Positions 1-8,674 of a DNA stretch of 64,000 nt are shown here, piece after piece. The DNA is from DATDIC01 sp963777625. GTDB taxonomy: Bacteria; Pseudomonadota; Alphaproteobacteria; Acetobacterales; Acetobacteraceae. How positions within the stretch are numbered: position 1 is the stretch's first letter; every line of letters starts with the position of its first letter. A program made the position numbers and the translations under genes. The stretch covers positions 62,001-126,000 of the forward strand of contig CAVZRO010000001.1 in the NCBI GenBank assembly GCA_963777625.1, written 5' to 3'. The notes below the pieces were generated by a model. It saw only the letters and a program-made list of their open reading frames with translations. It was not told the origin of the DNA and ran no database searches.

Positions 1-2
1 AT

Positions 3-1022
3 GATCCAAAGAACTGGGTAGGCGGTCTCGCCAGCCCGGACCTCCACGCCGTCGTCATCCTGTTCGCCCGCGACGACGCTGAGCATGGGCGCTGCCAACT
101 GGAGCACGAAAATCTCCTAGCCCAGTGCGAGGGCGTGGAGGTGCTCTCAGCGCTGGATCTGCAAGCGACGCCGCCGTTCGACTATGCGCACGATCACTTC
201 GGCTACCGCGACCGGCTTTCGCAACCGGCCATTGAAGGCACGGGCGAGACGCCGACACCCGGCTCCGGCGCACCGCTCAAGCCGGGCGAATTCATACTTG
301 GGTATCCGGACGAGACGGGACCGGGCGCCAATCTGCCGCAACCGGAAATCCTCTCCCGCAACGGCAGCTACATGGCTTATCGCCGCTTACAGGAACACGT
401 CGGGAGGTTTCGTGATTTCCTAGGCCAGCACGGCAAGACCGCCGAGGAGCGTGAACTCGTGGCAGCGAAGCTCATGGGGCGCTGGCGCAGTGGCGCACCG
501 CTGGTGCTGGCACCCGACAAGGACGATCCGGCGCTGGGCGCCGATCCACAACGCAACAACGACTTCACCTACAAGGACATGGACCCGCGCGGGTACGCGG
601 TGCCGCTCGGCTCACACATCCGCCGCATGAATCCCCGCGATACAGCCGCGAACATGAACCGCCGCCGCATGATCCGCCGCGGCGCTACCTATGGACCACA
701 TTTGCCGGAGGACGCGCCAGAGGACGGCGCAGAGCGCGGCATAGCGGCATTCGTGATCTGCGCCAGTCTGATCCGGCAGTTCGAGTTTGCACAGAACGTA
801 TGGGTGAACGATCGAAATTTTCACGAGCTCGGCAACGAGCGGGACCCGATCATCGGCAACCAGGACGGCACGTTTGAATTCAAGATCCCAAGACGCCCGA
901 TCCGGAAAACGATCACCGGCCTGCCGGCGTTCACCACCGTAAGAGGCGGCGCTTACTTCTTTCTCCCTGGCATCAAAGCGCTTCGATATCTCGCCACACC
1001 CGCCGATGCTGGCCGCGCTTAG
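3..1022 (+). CDS. DyP-type heme peroxidase (5' end outside window)
   Basis: The reading frame is open from the left edge, so the N-terminus is missing; the GTG at 135 is internal. DyP peroxidases oxidise dyes and other substrates with H2O2 using heme. The visible family pattern is FGYRDRLSQP (about residue 61), GEFILGYPDE, RNGSYMAYRRL, the GSHIRRMNPR segment with the likely proximal heme His, and a C-terminal RGGAYFFLPG. The family GXXDG motif reads GYRDR here: the catalytic Asp is kept but the final Gly is Arg. Two genes follow on the same strand (33 bp gap, then a 14-bp overlap), so an operon is likely. Identification is strong; substrate unknown. Confidence 0.9.
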   Translation, partial: DPKNWVGGLASPDLHAVVILFARDDAEHGRCQLEHENLLAQCEGVEVLSALDLQATPPFDYAHDHFGYRDRLSQPAIEGTGETPTPGSGAPLKPGEFILGYPDETGPGANLPQPEILSRNGSYMAYRRLQEHVGRFRDFLGQHGKTAEERELVAAKLMGRWRSGAPLVLAPDKDDPALGADPQRNNDFTYKDMDPRGYAVPLGSHIRRMNPRDTAANMNRRRMIRRGATYGPHLPEDAPEDGAERGIAAFVICASLIRQFEFAQNVWVNDRNFHELGNERDPIIGNQDGTFEFKIPRRPIRKTITGLPAFTTVRGGAYFFLPGIKALRYLATPADAGRA

Positions 1023-1054
1023 GCCCGACAGTGACAGAAGGATAGGGAACGGCG

Positions 1055-2080
1055 ATGAGCATACCGGCGCCAGCACGCACCTACAACCAAAACCACGTCT
1101 CCCGCAAATACACGCCTGGCAAACGCCGCCTGAGCATCTATTGGACGTGGAGTTACCCGTGGGAAGCCCAACGTGATCCCGCCGCGATGGAAAACCGCTT
1201 CTCGACGATGACCGAAGTCCGCAATGTGCTCTGGCCGGAATACGAGACGCCGGAGTGGAGCGCGGCGCAGTTTCTCCAGGGGATCGCCGGTACGCTGGAG
1301 CTTTTCCACCGATCCACGCTCGCCTTCCAAGAAATCGCCGGTGAGGTCACCGGTCATCCGGTCGCGGTCTTCCAGCGCATTGACCAAGCGGGTTTCAAGT
1401 TGCCGATCGACGAACGGATCCTGGCCGACACCGACACCCTGTTGGTGTTCGGGTTAGACCATCTTCTTTCCGAGCAGGAAGCTACATCGGAGGAAGTCGC
1501 GGCTATCCGCGAGTGGCTCGAGCGCGAAGGCACCTGCCTGCTGCTCGCGCCGCACCACGACGTCGGCTTTACCGACGATTTGAAGCAGCGCCAGATGGAA
1601 TATCTCCATCACGGCGACGCGCTCGTGCCACGTCAGCAGCGCTTTGGCCAGTACACCCGCTCGCTGATGACGACGCTCGATGTAGCAGTGTACAATCAGT
1701 ATGGGCTCCGTCCGGCCCTCGTCAAAGGCACCAAGGAGATCGCGCCCCTCACGGCGTTCCGCGATCTGGACAAACGGGGCCTGCTCAACAACGTTTCCAC
1801 GCTAAATTTCCACCCTCACCTGCCGCATTATCAGCTGACCTCCGAAGGGGCCGGATCGGTGCATCTGCTGGCGCGCCAGCCCATCGACCTCGATCGTCCG
1901 CACCCGTTCACCCAAGCTGGCAATACGGAGTTCAATTGCCTGCTATGGATGCCGCCGACCGCGCAGCGCGGTGGTGACATCGTGCTTGTGGACTCGACCA
2001 ATTTCACCACGCTTTTCGGGGGTACGGAGAGCCTTGAAAACTTCTGGCGGAACCTCGCCTTGATGAATGAACGCCACTGA
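1055..2080 (+). CDS. Hypothetical protein downstream of DyP peroxidase
   Basis: A 341-residue soluble protein with no signal peptide or membrane helix. I do not recognise a named family. The stretch around residues 127-170 (DTLLVFGLDHLLSEQE, then EVAAIREWLEREGTCLLLAP) looks like the Rossmann-like core of GATase1/ThuA-type domains, where a strand is followed by an exposed residue at the start of a helix; this is inference only. ATG at 1055 follows GAAGGATAGGG, a plausible ribosome site. The stop overlaps the next gene by 14 bp, implying translational coupling with the membrane protein and a shared role with the peroxidase. Confidence 0.7.
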   Translation: MSIPAPARTYNQNHVSRKYTPGKRRLSIYWTWSYPWEAQRDPAAMENRFSTMTEVRNVLWPEYETPEWSAAQFLQGIAGTLELFHRSTLAFQEIAGEVTGHPVAVFQRIDQAGFKLPIDERILADTDTLLVFGLDHLLSEQEATSEEVAAIREWLEREGTCLLLAPHHDVGFTDDLKQRQMEYLHHGDALVPRQQRFGQYTRSLMTTLDVAVYNQYGLRPALVKGTKEIAPLTAFRDLDKRGLLNNVSTLNFHPHLPHYQLTSEGAGSVHLLARQPIDLDRPHPFTQAGNTEFNCLLWMPPTAQRGGDIVLVDSTNFTTLFGGTESLENFWRNLALMNERH

Positions 2081-3302
2081 CTGTCCCCAAGGGGCAGTTC
2101 CCTTCGCTGTCCCGGGATCGATCCTTGAGGGAATGCTGTTCTTCGAAATCGGCGGGCCAACCTACTGGTTGATGAAGCGCATCGGACTGATCAAGGGTTC
2201 TGGCCCGTGCGTCGCACGCCGCAGCGTCGCGTTCATTGCCGTGACGTGGCTCCCGCTCCTCTTCCTTACGACGCTGGAAGGTCATGCTCTGGGGCCCACA
2301 CCGCGGTCGGCATTTCTGCTGGATTTCGCCACGTATGCGCGCCTCTTCCTGGCTGTGCCACTGGTATTCGCGGCCGAGGGAATCGTGGGACCCCGAATGC
2401 GCAGCGCGGGCCTGCGGTTCCTCCGTGGCGGCATGATCCGACCAGAAAGCCTTTCCGGATTCGCGGCCGCGGTCGTTCGCGTGGAGCGGCGGCGGGAGGC
2501 GTATCTTCCTGAAGTCACCTTCCTGGCCATCGCATTGGTTGGCGCATGGTTCTTCTCGATCGAGCGGGTGACTGGTCTTGACACCACGACATGGCATACG
2601 AGCTGGATGCATGGAAAGTTCCAGTTTTCGCTCGCGGGACTCTGGTATAATTTTGTCGCCGCACCGCTGATTCAATTCTTCGTTCTTCGATGGCTGTGGC
2701 GGCTGGTCATCTGGACATTGTTCCTTTGGGACGTATCGCGGCTTCGCCTCAACCTTCTGGCCACTCATACCGACATGGCAGCAGGATTGGGTTTTCTCGG
2801 CGTCGCGCATGTCCCGATGGTGATCCTCCCGTTTGCGGTGGGTTGTGTGATCAGCGCCGAGGTAGCGTTCCGGGTGGGCTTCGAAGGCATGCATTTTAAT
2901 GCGCTGCGGTCGATGGCGCCACTGCTCGTCGCCTACCTGGTGTTTGTCGAGTTTGTCACGTTCGGCCCGCTGTTGATATTCCTCCCGCTGTTGGTCCGCA
3001 CACGATTGGCGGCACTGGAGTTGTACGGAATGCTCGTCCAGCATCACAACCAGCTTTTCCAGAGCAAGTGGATCGACGGAAACCTGCCCGCTGGGGAGGA
3101 GCCCCTGGGAAGCCCGGATATGTCGTCCCTGGTCGATCTGGGCAGCAGCTACTTAGTCGTCAGGCAGATGCGGGTCGTTCCTTTCGCCGCAAACCAGCTT
3201 ATCCGAGTCGCTCTCTTATCGTGCCTGCCGGGCCTGCCGCTTATGTTTCTGGTGCTACCTTTCGTGGAGATCCTGAAATTGCTGGTCGGCGTTATCAGAT
3301 GA
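2067..3302 (+). CDS. Multi-pass membrane protein, function unknown
   Basis: A 411-residue protein with about six to eight hydrophobic segments (near residues 45-65, 85-105, 155-175, 205-235, 255-280, 300-330 and 385-408). Arginine-rich loops lie between them. No catalytic motif is recognised. It starts inside the end of the preceding gene (ATG at 2067, stop of that gene at 2080) and is the last gene of the DyP-led operon. Its role may be to anchor or serve the two upstream products, but nothing in the sequence proves this. Confidence 0.75.
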   Translation: MNATDCPQGAVPFAVPGSILEGMLFFEIGGPTYWLMKRIGLIKGSGPCVARRSVAFIAVTWLPLLFLTTLEGHALGPTPRSAFLLDFATYARLFLAVPLVFAAEGIVGPRMRSAGLRFLRGGMIRPESLSGFAAAVVRVERRREAYLPEVTFLAIALVGAWFFSIERVTGLDTTTWHTSWMHGKFQFSLAGLWYNFVAAPLIQFFVLRWLWRLVIWTLFLWDVSRLRLNLLATHTDMAAGLGFLGVAHVPMVILPFAVGCVISAEVAFRVGFEGMHFNALRSMAPLLVAYLVFVEFVTFGPLLIFLPLLVRTRLAALELYGMLVQHHNQLFQSKWIDGNLPAGEEPLGSPDMSSLVDLGSSYLVVRQMRVVPFAANQLIRVALLSCLPGLPLMFLVLPFVEILKLLVGVIR

Positions 3303-3353
3303 GCTGGGGGCTCACTATTTGACAGAATGGGTCGTTGACGTCCTCCCGTTTAC

Positions 3354-3530
3354 GAATTCTATGCCTGCCACGAACTGCCCACCCGCATCGCCGAGCTACG
3401 GCCATTCGTCGATCGCTTCGCCCATCACTTCAACCACCTCAGACCCCATCTGGCGCTTGGCGATCTCACCCCAGCCCAGTATTTCCAATCCCGCAGCCAA
3501 GGAGACCCCGCCGCGTCTCATATGTGCTGA
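3354..3530 (+). pseudogene. IS3/IS481-type transposase, C-terminal remnant
   Basis: In the frame starting at 3354 the translation runs EFYACHELPTRIAEL, then FAHHFNHLRPHLALGDLTPAQYF, ending at TGA 3528-3530. The spacing of EFY..., YN/FNH-LRPH-AL and TP-Y is the signature C-terminal end of rve-type DDE transposases of the IS3/IS481 groups. The frame closes at 3336-3338, so only about 58 residues survive and the catalytic domain is gone. The remnant lies directly after the DyP operon and before the amidohydrolase cluster, marking an old insertion boundary. The rest of 3531-3685 shows nothing else. Confidence 0.8.
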
Positions 3531-3685
3531 GCCAGGACACAACGTGTCGCTAGCTAGTCAAGCTGGCCCGTTTGCGGCGGAGGCTGGCGGGGGGTAGATT
3601 TATTAGCCTGGAGTTTGCGCGCGTGATTTACGCTTTGTGGCGTTTTTGCCTCGAGCGACCACGCGCCACGAGGGACCGTTCAGAT

Positions 3686-4756
3686 ATGAGCTTTCCGCGC
3701 ATCGGCGCGATCGATTGCGATATCCATCCGGCCGTGCCGGGCATGCGTGCGTTGCTGCCTTACCTCGACGATCATTGGCGCGAGCAGGTAACGGTGCGCG
3801 GCATCGACGGGCTTGATTCGGCCAGCTTTCCCGTCAACGCACCGGCCAATTGCCGCGCCGACTGGCGGGCGAACGGAGTGAAGCCGGGCAGCAGCCTGGA
3901 ATTGCTGCGGCGGGACGCGCTCGACGCGTTCGGAACGTGCGCGGCGATATGCAACTGTCTGTATGGCGCGTCGTCGACCTTCAACGCGGATTTCGGCGCG
4001 GGGCTGGCACGCGCCATCAATGACTGGCTGGCCGCCGAGTGGCTGGACAAGGAACCGCGGCTGCGCGGCTCCATCGTGCTGCCAATCCAGGATCCGGAAC
4101 TGGCGGTCGCCGAGATCGAGCGCCGCGCGGGCGACAAACGGTTCGTGCAGGTGCTGGTGCCCGCCGCCGGCGAGGCGCCGCTCGGCCGGCGATTTTACTG
4201 GCCGATCTACGCGGCCGCGGAGAAACACCGATTGCCGGTGTGCATTCATGCCGGCAGCACGTTCCGTCATGCCACCACCGCCAACGGGTGGCCGTCTTAT
4301 TACCTCGAAGACTACACGGCGATGTCGCACGCGTTCCAGGCGCAGTTGCTGAGCCTGGTGGCGGAAGGGGTGTTCACCAAGTTTCCGGGCCTGAAAGTGG
4401 TGCTGGCGGAATCGGGCTTTACCTGGCTGCCGCAGTTCATGTGGCGGCAGGTGAAGACCTGGCGCGCCATGCGTGCGGAGATACCGTGGGTTGATCGCGC
4501 CCCCGCCGATATCATCCGCGAGCATGTGCGTATAACGCTGCAACCGTCCGATGTGCCGGCCGACGCAAGCGTGATCGGCCAGGTGATCGACATGGTCGGA
4601 ACCGAGGAGTTCCTGCTGTTTTCCACCGACTATCCGCACTGGCAGTTCGATGGCGACAATGCGCTGCCCGCCGGACTGTCGGACTCGCTTATTCGCAAGC
4701 TGCTGGTCGAGAACCCGCTTGCGACCTATCCGAACCTGAAGGAGTGCGTGGCATGA
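3686..4756 (+). CDS. Amidohydrolase family protein (ACMSD-like), cluster A gene 1
   Basis: A 356-residue TIM-barrel metal-dependent hydrolase/decarboxylase of the amidohydro_2 type. Metal-site candidates are D12/H14 in IDCDIHP, the His in VCIHAGS and the Asp in FSTDYPHWQFD near the C-terminus, the usual (H/D)xH...H...D layout. ATG 3686 is chosen because it directly precedes the metal motif; AGGGACC lies upstream. The frame is open about 110 bp farther upstream, without family similarity. The stop overlaps the start of the next amidohydrolase (ATGA). A close paralogue sits at 48685. The substrate is unknown; relatives include resorcylate and aminocarboxymuconate-semialdehyde decarboxylases. 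Confidence 0.85.
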   Translation: MSFPRIGAIDCDIHPAVPGMRALLPYLDDHWREQVTVRGIDGLDSASFPVNAPANCRADWRANGVKPGSSLELLRRDALDAFGTCAAICNCLYGASSTFNADFGAGLARAINDWLAAEWLDKEPRLRGSIVLPIQDPELAVAEIERRAGDKRFVQVLVPAAGEAPLGRRFYWPIYAAAEKHRLPVCIHAGSTFRHATTANGWPSYYLEDYTAMSHAFQAQLLSLVAEGVFTKFPGLKVVLAESGFTWLPQFMWRQVKTWRAMRAEIPWVDRAPADIIREHVRITLQPSDVPADASVIGQVIDMVGTEEFLLFSTDYPHWQFDGDNALPAGLSDSLIRKLLVENPLATYPNLKECVA

Positions 4757-5854
4757 GTTCAGAGCCTGCTCGAACGCCCGACATCACCGGAAGGCCGGCT
4801 GGGGCTGATCGATTGTGACGTGCATCACGCGTGGCGGTCATCCAAGGATCTGCACCCGTATCTGGCGCAGAAATGGCGCGACCATCTGGATACGTACGGA
4901 TCACGCAAGCCGATGCCGTTCACCGGGTCATCGCCTTACTTCAAGTCGGCGCCGGCGCTGTCGCGCAAGGACACCTGGCCGCCGAACGGCGGGCCGCCCG
5001 GATCGGACCTGGCGTTCATGCAGGAGCAGTTGCTGGACCGCTACGGCATCGACTGCGGCATGCTGCATCTGTTGTCGATCACCGGCATGGACCAGCGCAA
5101 CCAGGATTTCGGCGCGGCGGTGTGCCACGCCATCAATCACTGGCAGTTCAATGAATGGACGCAGAAGGACCAGCGCCTGAAGGCCGCCATCGTGGTGCCC
5201 GGCGAGGATGCCGCGGCGGCGGTCAAGGAGATCGAATACTGGGCCGGCAATCCGGACTTCGCGCAGGTTTCCCTGGTGACACATGCGATCGAGCCGCTGG
5301 GGCGGCGGCGCTATTGGCCGATCTATGAGGCGGCGGTGGCGCACGGGCTGCCGATCGGACTGCACAGCTCCGGCAATAATGGCCACGCGGTTACGCCGGC
5401 GGGCTGGTCTTCCTATTACGCCGAGGAACACCACGAGGTGGCGATAAGCCAGCAGGGGCTGATCAGCTCTTTGGTGTGCGAGGGGGTGCTGGCGCGGCTG
5501 CCCGACCTGCGGGTGGTGGTCGTGGAGGCCGGACTGGCGTGGGTGCCGTCCTTGTGCTGGCGGCTCGATCAGCACTGGCGGCGCATGCGCGACGAGGTGC
5601 CGCACCTCGATCGTGCGCCGTCCAGCTACGTGAAGTCGCAGATCTGGTTCACCACCCAGCCGATGGACGAGCCGGAGCGGCCGGAGGATTTGGCGAAGAT
5701 CCTGGAATGGATCGGCTGGGACCGCATTCTGTTCGCGACCGACTATCCGCACTGGGATTTCGACGATCCGGACACCGCGCTGAAGGTAAAGCTGAGCGAA
5801 ACGCAGCGGCGGATGATCTTCCGCGACAATGCGCGCGCGGCCTATAATTTCTGA
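4753..5854 (+). CDS. Amidohydrolase family protein, cluster A gene 2 (apparent 1-base frameshift near start)
   Basis: The body is a 344-residue amidohydrolase domain ending in the Asp-containing segment FATDYPHWDFDD. The only in-frame start in that frame is GTG 4820, which is the Val codon of the metal motif DCDVHH and would delete the first ligand. The natural start is ATG 4753, overlapping the previous stop (ATGA), but that frame hits TGA after 21 codons. Removing one G from the GGGG run at 4801-4804 joins MSSEPARTPDITG to AGLIDCDVHHAW, matching its paralogues. I therefore annotate the gene from 4753 and treat the extra G as a probable sequence error. A Rieske gene follows after 24 bp. Confidence 0.8.
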
Positions 5855-5878
5855 ACGGGACAAGGCGGAACAGGCTGA

Positions 5879-6292
5879 ATGAGCAAGCATGTCGTGGCGA
5901 TGGCGCGGGAGATCCCGCCCGGGAACCGGAAACTTGTGACGGTGCGTGGGCGGCCGATCGCCATATTCAACATCAAGGGCGAGTTCTACGGGCTGCTGAA
6001 CCGCTGTCCGCACCAGGGCGGTCCGATGTGCGAGGGCGTGTTGACCGGGCTGATCGAATTGGATGAGCCGGGGACGTATCAGTACTCTCGGGCCGGGGAG
6101 ATCCTGCGTTGCCCGTGGCACGGGTGGGAGTTCGACGTGCGGACGGGACAATCCTATTGCGACCCGGAGAAGATCACGGTGCGCAACTATCCGGTCGAGG
6201 TGGCGCCGGGGCAGCGCGTGGTGCAGGGGCCGTACGTGGCGGAGAAGATCCCGGTGACGCTGGAGGAGGAGTACGTGGTGGTCGAGGTGTAG
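5879..6292 (+). CDS. Rieske [2Fe-2S] ferredoxin-type protein
   Basis: A 137-residue soluble Rieske domain. The two cluster-binding motifs are visible: CPHQGG near residue 44 and CPWHGW near residue 80, each giving one Cys and one His ligand. There is no membrane segment and no catalytic oxygenase domain, so it is a free electron carrier of the ferredoxin type or an oxygenase accessory component. It is the last gene of the amidohydrolase A cluster, 24 bp downstream of gene 2, and presumably co-transcribed. Its presence suggests the cluster handles an aromatic or heterocyclic compound that also needs a redox step; the partner oxygenase or reductase is not in this window. Confidence 0.88.
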   Translation: MSKHVVAMAREIPPGNRKLVTVRGRPIAIFNIKGEFYGLLNRCPHQGGPMCEGVLTGLIELDEPGTYQYSRAGEILRCPWHGWEFDVRTGQSYCDPEKITVRNYPVEVAPGQRVVQGPYVAEKIPVTLEEEYVVVEV

Positions 6293-6330
6293 GCTGCCAT
6301 AGCCTCTTGACTACTCTGGAGCCCCGGCCC

Positions 6331-6342
6331 GTTACATGTAAC
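6331..6342. promoter_or_regulatory. Perfect palindrome GTTACATGTAAC, likely MazE-type operator
   Basis: A perfect 12-bp palindrome two bases before the ATG of the collapsed MazEF gene, with a TTGACT -35-like box about 20 bp upstream. Antitoxins bind such palindromes to autorepress. The operator appears intact although the antitoxin is not. Confidence 0.5.
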
Positions 6343-6344
6343 TA

Positions 6345-6685
6345 ATGGCTGATCGTCCTGCGGCATCCTCCCGAACCCGTGTCGAGCGCCACCGAGAGAG
6401 CTTGCGACGGCGTGGGCTTCGTCCGGTGGCAGTCGTGCGGTCCGATGATTTTGTCGATTTGCGTTCCCTGACCGTCTGGCCGTTTATCAGTGTTGAGGAA
6501 GATGCCGCATTGCTGCGACTTCGCGTCGAGCCGACTGATACGCTTCTCCTTGATCGGATATCGTGGATCATGGTGGACAAGATCACGACGATCCGCACGA
6601 GCCAGATCGGTCGGTCGGTCGTTTGTCCGCGGCGGACATGGTTCGGCTAGATCGGGCGCTCGTGGTTTATCTGGGCATCGGGTGA
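6345..6685 (+). pseudogene. MazE-MazF chimera: antitoxin N-terminus fused to toxin C-terminus
   Basis: Residues 1-28 (TRVERHRESLRRRGLRPV) match the N-terminus of DUF3018/MazE-like antitoxins. The text then jumps to the middle of a MazF toxin: AVVRSDDFVDLRSLTV, EEDAALLRLRVEP, DRISWIMVDKITTIR. The antitoxin C-terminus and the MazF N-terminus are missing, as expected from one deletion joining the two genes. A second lesion follows: the frame ends at 6650, while the MazF tail AADMVRLDRALVVYLGIG continues in another frame to TGA 6683-6685. The shift lies near a CGGT tandem repeat (about 6608-6620). Neither half should be functional. Confidence 0.75.
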
Positions 6686-6747
6686 AGTCCCTGATAATCA
6701 CGACGGGAATATGGTTGAAATCCGATCTTAGGATGGACATGTTTCTC

Positions 6748-6765
6748 CGGAACAGGAGTGTTCCG
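6748..6765 (+). promoter_or_regulatory. Inverted repeat around the antitoxin ribosome-binding site
   Basis: CGGAAC and GTTCCG form a perfect 6-bp inverted repeat with AGGAGT as the spacer, immediately before and touching the GTG start at 6765. The Shine-Dalgarno AGGAG is therefore in a hairpin loop, or the site is an operator for the Xre antitoxin. TTGAAA upstream (about 6715) could be a -35 box. Confidence 0.45.
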
Positions 6766-7202
6766 TGCCCGGACTGGCGTATCCGTCGAGCCGGTATGAC
6801 CCATCGCAGGTGGTGGATGTTACTTCGCGGGAAGAGCGCGAGCGGCTGAGCCCGTCGGCGCTGAAAGCGTTTTTCAATATCATGGACCGCTGGTGCGTTC
6901 GCGACGAGGATGCACGACAGCTTCTCGGTGGCGTCAGCAACGGTCCGTTCTACGAGATGAAGAAGAAGCCGGACGGCCGGGTGCTCGATGCCGACAGGCT
7001 GCTGCGCATTTCCTATCTGGTCGGCATCTTCAAGGCCCTGAACATACTGCATGGGACCGTGCTGGCGGACGAATGGGTTGGTCTGCCGAACACCAACCGG
7101 ATTTTTGCCGGCACCGCGCCGCTGACCTACATGATCAAAGGTGGCGTACCGGCGATGCAGACAGTGCGGCGGCTGCTGGATGCTCGCCGGGGCGGGGTGT
7201 GA
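6765..7202 (+). CDS. Xre/MbcA/ParS-family antitoxin (DUF2384) of a RES-Xre pair
   Basis: A 145-residue protein with an N-terminal helical DNA-binding part and the C-terminal toxin-binding DUF2384-like part: RLLRISYLVGIFKALNILHG, then EWVGLPNTNRIFAGTAPLTYMIKGG, ending MQTVRRLLDARRGG. These blocks are typical of MbcA/ParS/Xre antitoxins. GTG 6765 follows AGGAG with good spacing. The stop overlaps the toxin start by four bases (GTGA), the classic type II arrangement. It should repress its own operon together with the toxin. The intact pair stands next to a dead MazEF system, suggesting turnover of toxin-antitoxin modules at this locus. Confidence 0.88.
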   Translation: MPGLAYPSSRYDPSQVVDVTSREERERLSPSALKAFFNIMDRWCVRDEDARQLLGGVSNGPFYEMKKKPDGRVLDADRLLRISYLVGIFKALNILHGTVLADEWVGLPNTNRIFAGTAPLTYMIKGGVPAMQTVRRLLDARRGGV

Positions 7203-7921
7203 CCGCGCTGCCGGGCGTATCGCCGCTCCGCCGCAACGATACGCACCGGCTGATCCCTTCCAAATACAGCGATAGCGGGGCCAGTGTGCTGACCCGGATC
7301 GCCGATGACGACGCGCATCTTGCAGACATCTTCGACCTGGACAATGCCACCAATGACCGGCTGCTGGCGGAAAACGAGAGGCTGCCCGGCATCGGCATCC
7401 GCGAGCTGGTGTTCGGCGTGCCCTACTACCGCATCATCAATGCGGCTTTCGTGCATGCGCATCCGCTGGGTAGTCGTTTCAATGGACCCGATCGGGGCGC
7501 GTGGTACGCGGGATTCGAGAGCCGGACGGCGCAGGCGGAGATTGCGTTCCACAAGAGCGTGCAGCTCGCGGAGATCGGGCGGTTCGAGGACGATGTGACG
7601 TTCGACGATTATCTTGCCGATTTCAGCGGGGCATTTCACGATCTGCGCGACGCGCCCGAGTTTGCCGGTTGCCTGGATGCTGACAGTTACGTGTCGTCGC
7701 AGGTGCTGGCCGAACAGTTGCTGGAGGCTGGATCGCTCGGCGTTGTCTATCCGAGCGTGCGGCGACGTGGGGGTACGTGCCTGGCGTGCTTTCGCCCGGC
7801 GCTGGTGGCGAATGTGCGGAAAGGCCCGACGTACCGGTTCCGCTGGGCGGGGAGGGCAACTCCGGTGATCGAGGTTGAACCTGCGATCAGCGTTTCACCC
7901 CAAGCCCGCACTATGGAATGA
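7199..7921 (+). CDS. RES-domain toxin (NAD-degrading type) of the Xre-RES pair
   Basis: A 240-residue protein starting with GTG at 7199 inside the antitoxin stop. The RES fold is recognised from YRIINAAFVHAHPLGSRFNG, then WYAGFESRTAQAEIAFH and the later GVVYPSVRRRGGTCLACFRP. Family toxins deplete cellular NAD+ and resemble ADP-ribosyltransferases; the Arg/Tyr/Glu residues of the first block are the expected active-site members. It acts in the cytoplasm and is held inactive by the upstream Xre protein. No lesion is seen. The activity is known for the family, not shown for this protein. Confidence 0.88.
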   Translation: MTALPGVSPLRRNDTHRLIPSKYSDSGASVLTRIADDDAHLADIFDLDNATNDRLLAENERLPGIGIRELVFGVPYYRIINAAFVHAHPLGSRFNGPDRGAWYAGFESRTAQAEIAFHKSVQLAEIGRFEDDVTFDDYLADFSGAFHDLRDAPEFAGCLDADSYVSSQVLAEQLLEAGSLGVVYPSVRRRGGTCLACFRPALVANVRKGPTYRFRWAGRATPVIEVEPAISVSPQARTME

Positions 7922-8674
7922 TCATTCATTGGTCCAAGCTACGCAGGTTCGGTCGGCTCCAGCCAAGATTATGGCGGCAAATCTCAACACGTCGCCGCCT
8001 CAACGGCGAGATCATAATTCCAGTCGCTTACTCGGTGTAATCCGCAAACACCAGGAAATATGCAACCCGGCAAACATACTTGCCCTTATCAAGCAATCGA
8101 TACAGAACACTGCGGTACAGTCGAAGGATGCGAATGGCAATTCCTCGGTTGTATGCAACAATGGCGGCGCTGGCCCGACGTCGACTGCCACACAAAGCAC
8201 CAATTTGCAACCATCAACCAAAGGGACCACCGTTTCTGTTACTTCCAATGCGGCGTGCTCTTCGGGAAACGTGGGTACCGGAACCGCAACTCCCGCCAAT
8301 CCTGCCGCACACTGATCCGGCCTGAGAGTCCCATCAGTCTATATCTCTGAGAAGGCGATCGTTTACAGTGTGAATTTATCTGGTACGGAGCCGAGACGTT
8401 TCCAAGCAGCCTCGACGATTCGCTCACCGCTTCGTGCAACGGCGTCTTGAGCTTGATGAACACCTGTTCAAATGTGGTTCAGCTCAGGGCTGTATGGCGG
8501 CAAGAAGAAGCTTCGCTCCGGCAATGACGTGGCCCTGCTGCGATGTGACTGCACAGGTGCCTCCGTTATTGTCGCCGGAAAATCGGGTTGATCGGCAGCC
8601 GGCGCTCACTCGGTTCACTGCGCAAATCCGACCTCTCCCCGCACAGCGGGAGAGGTGCTTCCGGGGCTGCTCCA
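7922..8674. other. Long intergenic region, no supported gene
   Basis: No product is recognised. An open frame on the + strand (to 8315) encodes an Asn/Ser/Thr-rich peptide without family features and is not called. The GC content dips locally. The 3' end carries one palindromic hairpin, listed separately. Confidence 0.5.
8631..8656. terminator. Hairpin downstream of the peptide ABC operon
   Basis: ACCTCTCCC and GGGAGAGGT form a 9-bp stem with an 8-base loop, 19 bp beyond the stop of the minus-strand operon. There is no T-run, so it may be a REP-like repeat rather than a true intrinsic terminator; similar CTCTCCCGC palindromes occur near 32693 and 39315. Confidence 0.45.

Noticed and set aside
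7875..8315. Plus-strand frame with an Asn/Ser/Thr-rich product
   Set aside because: No ribosome site, no recognisable family, and it begins inside the RES toxin gene.
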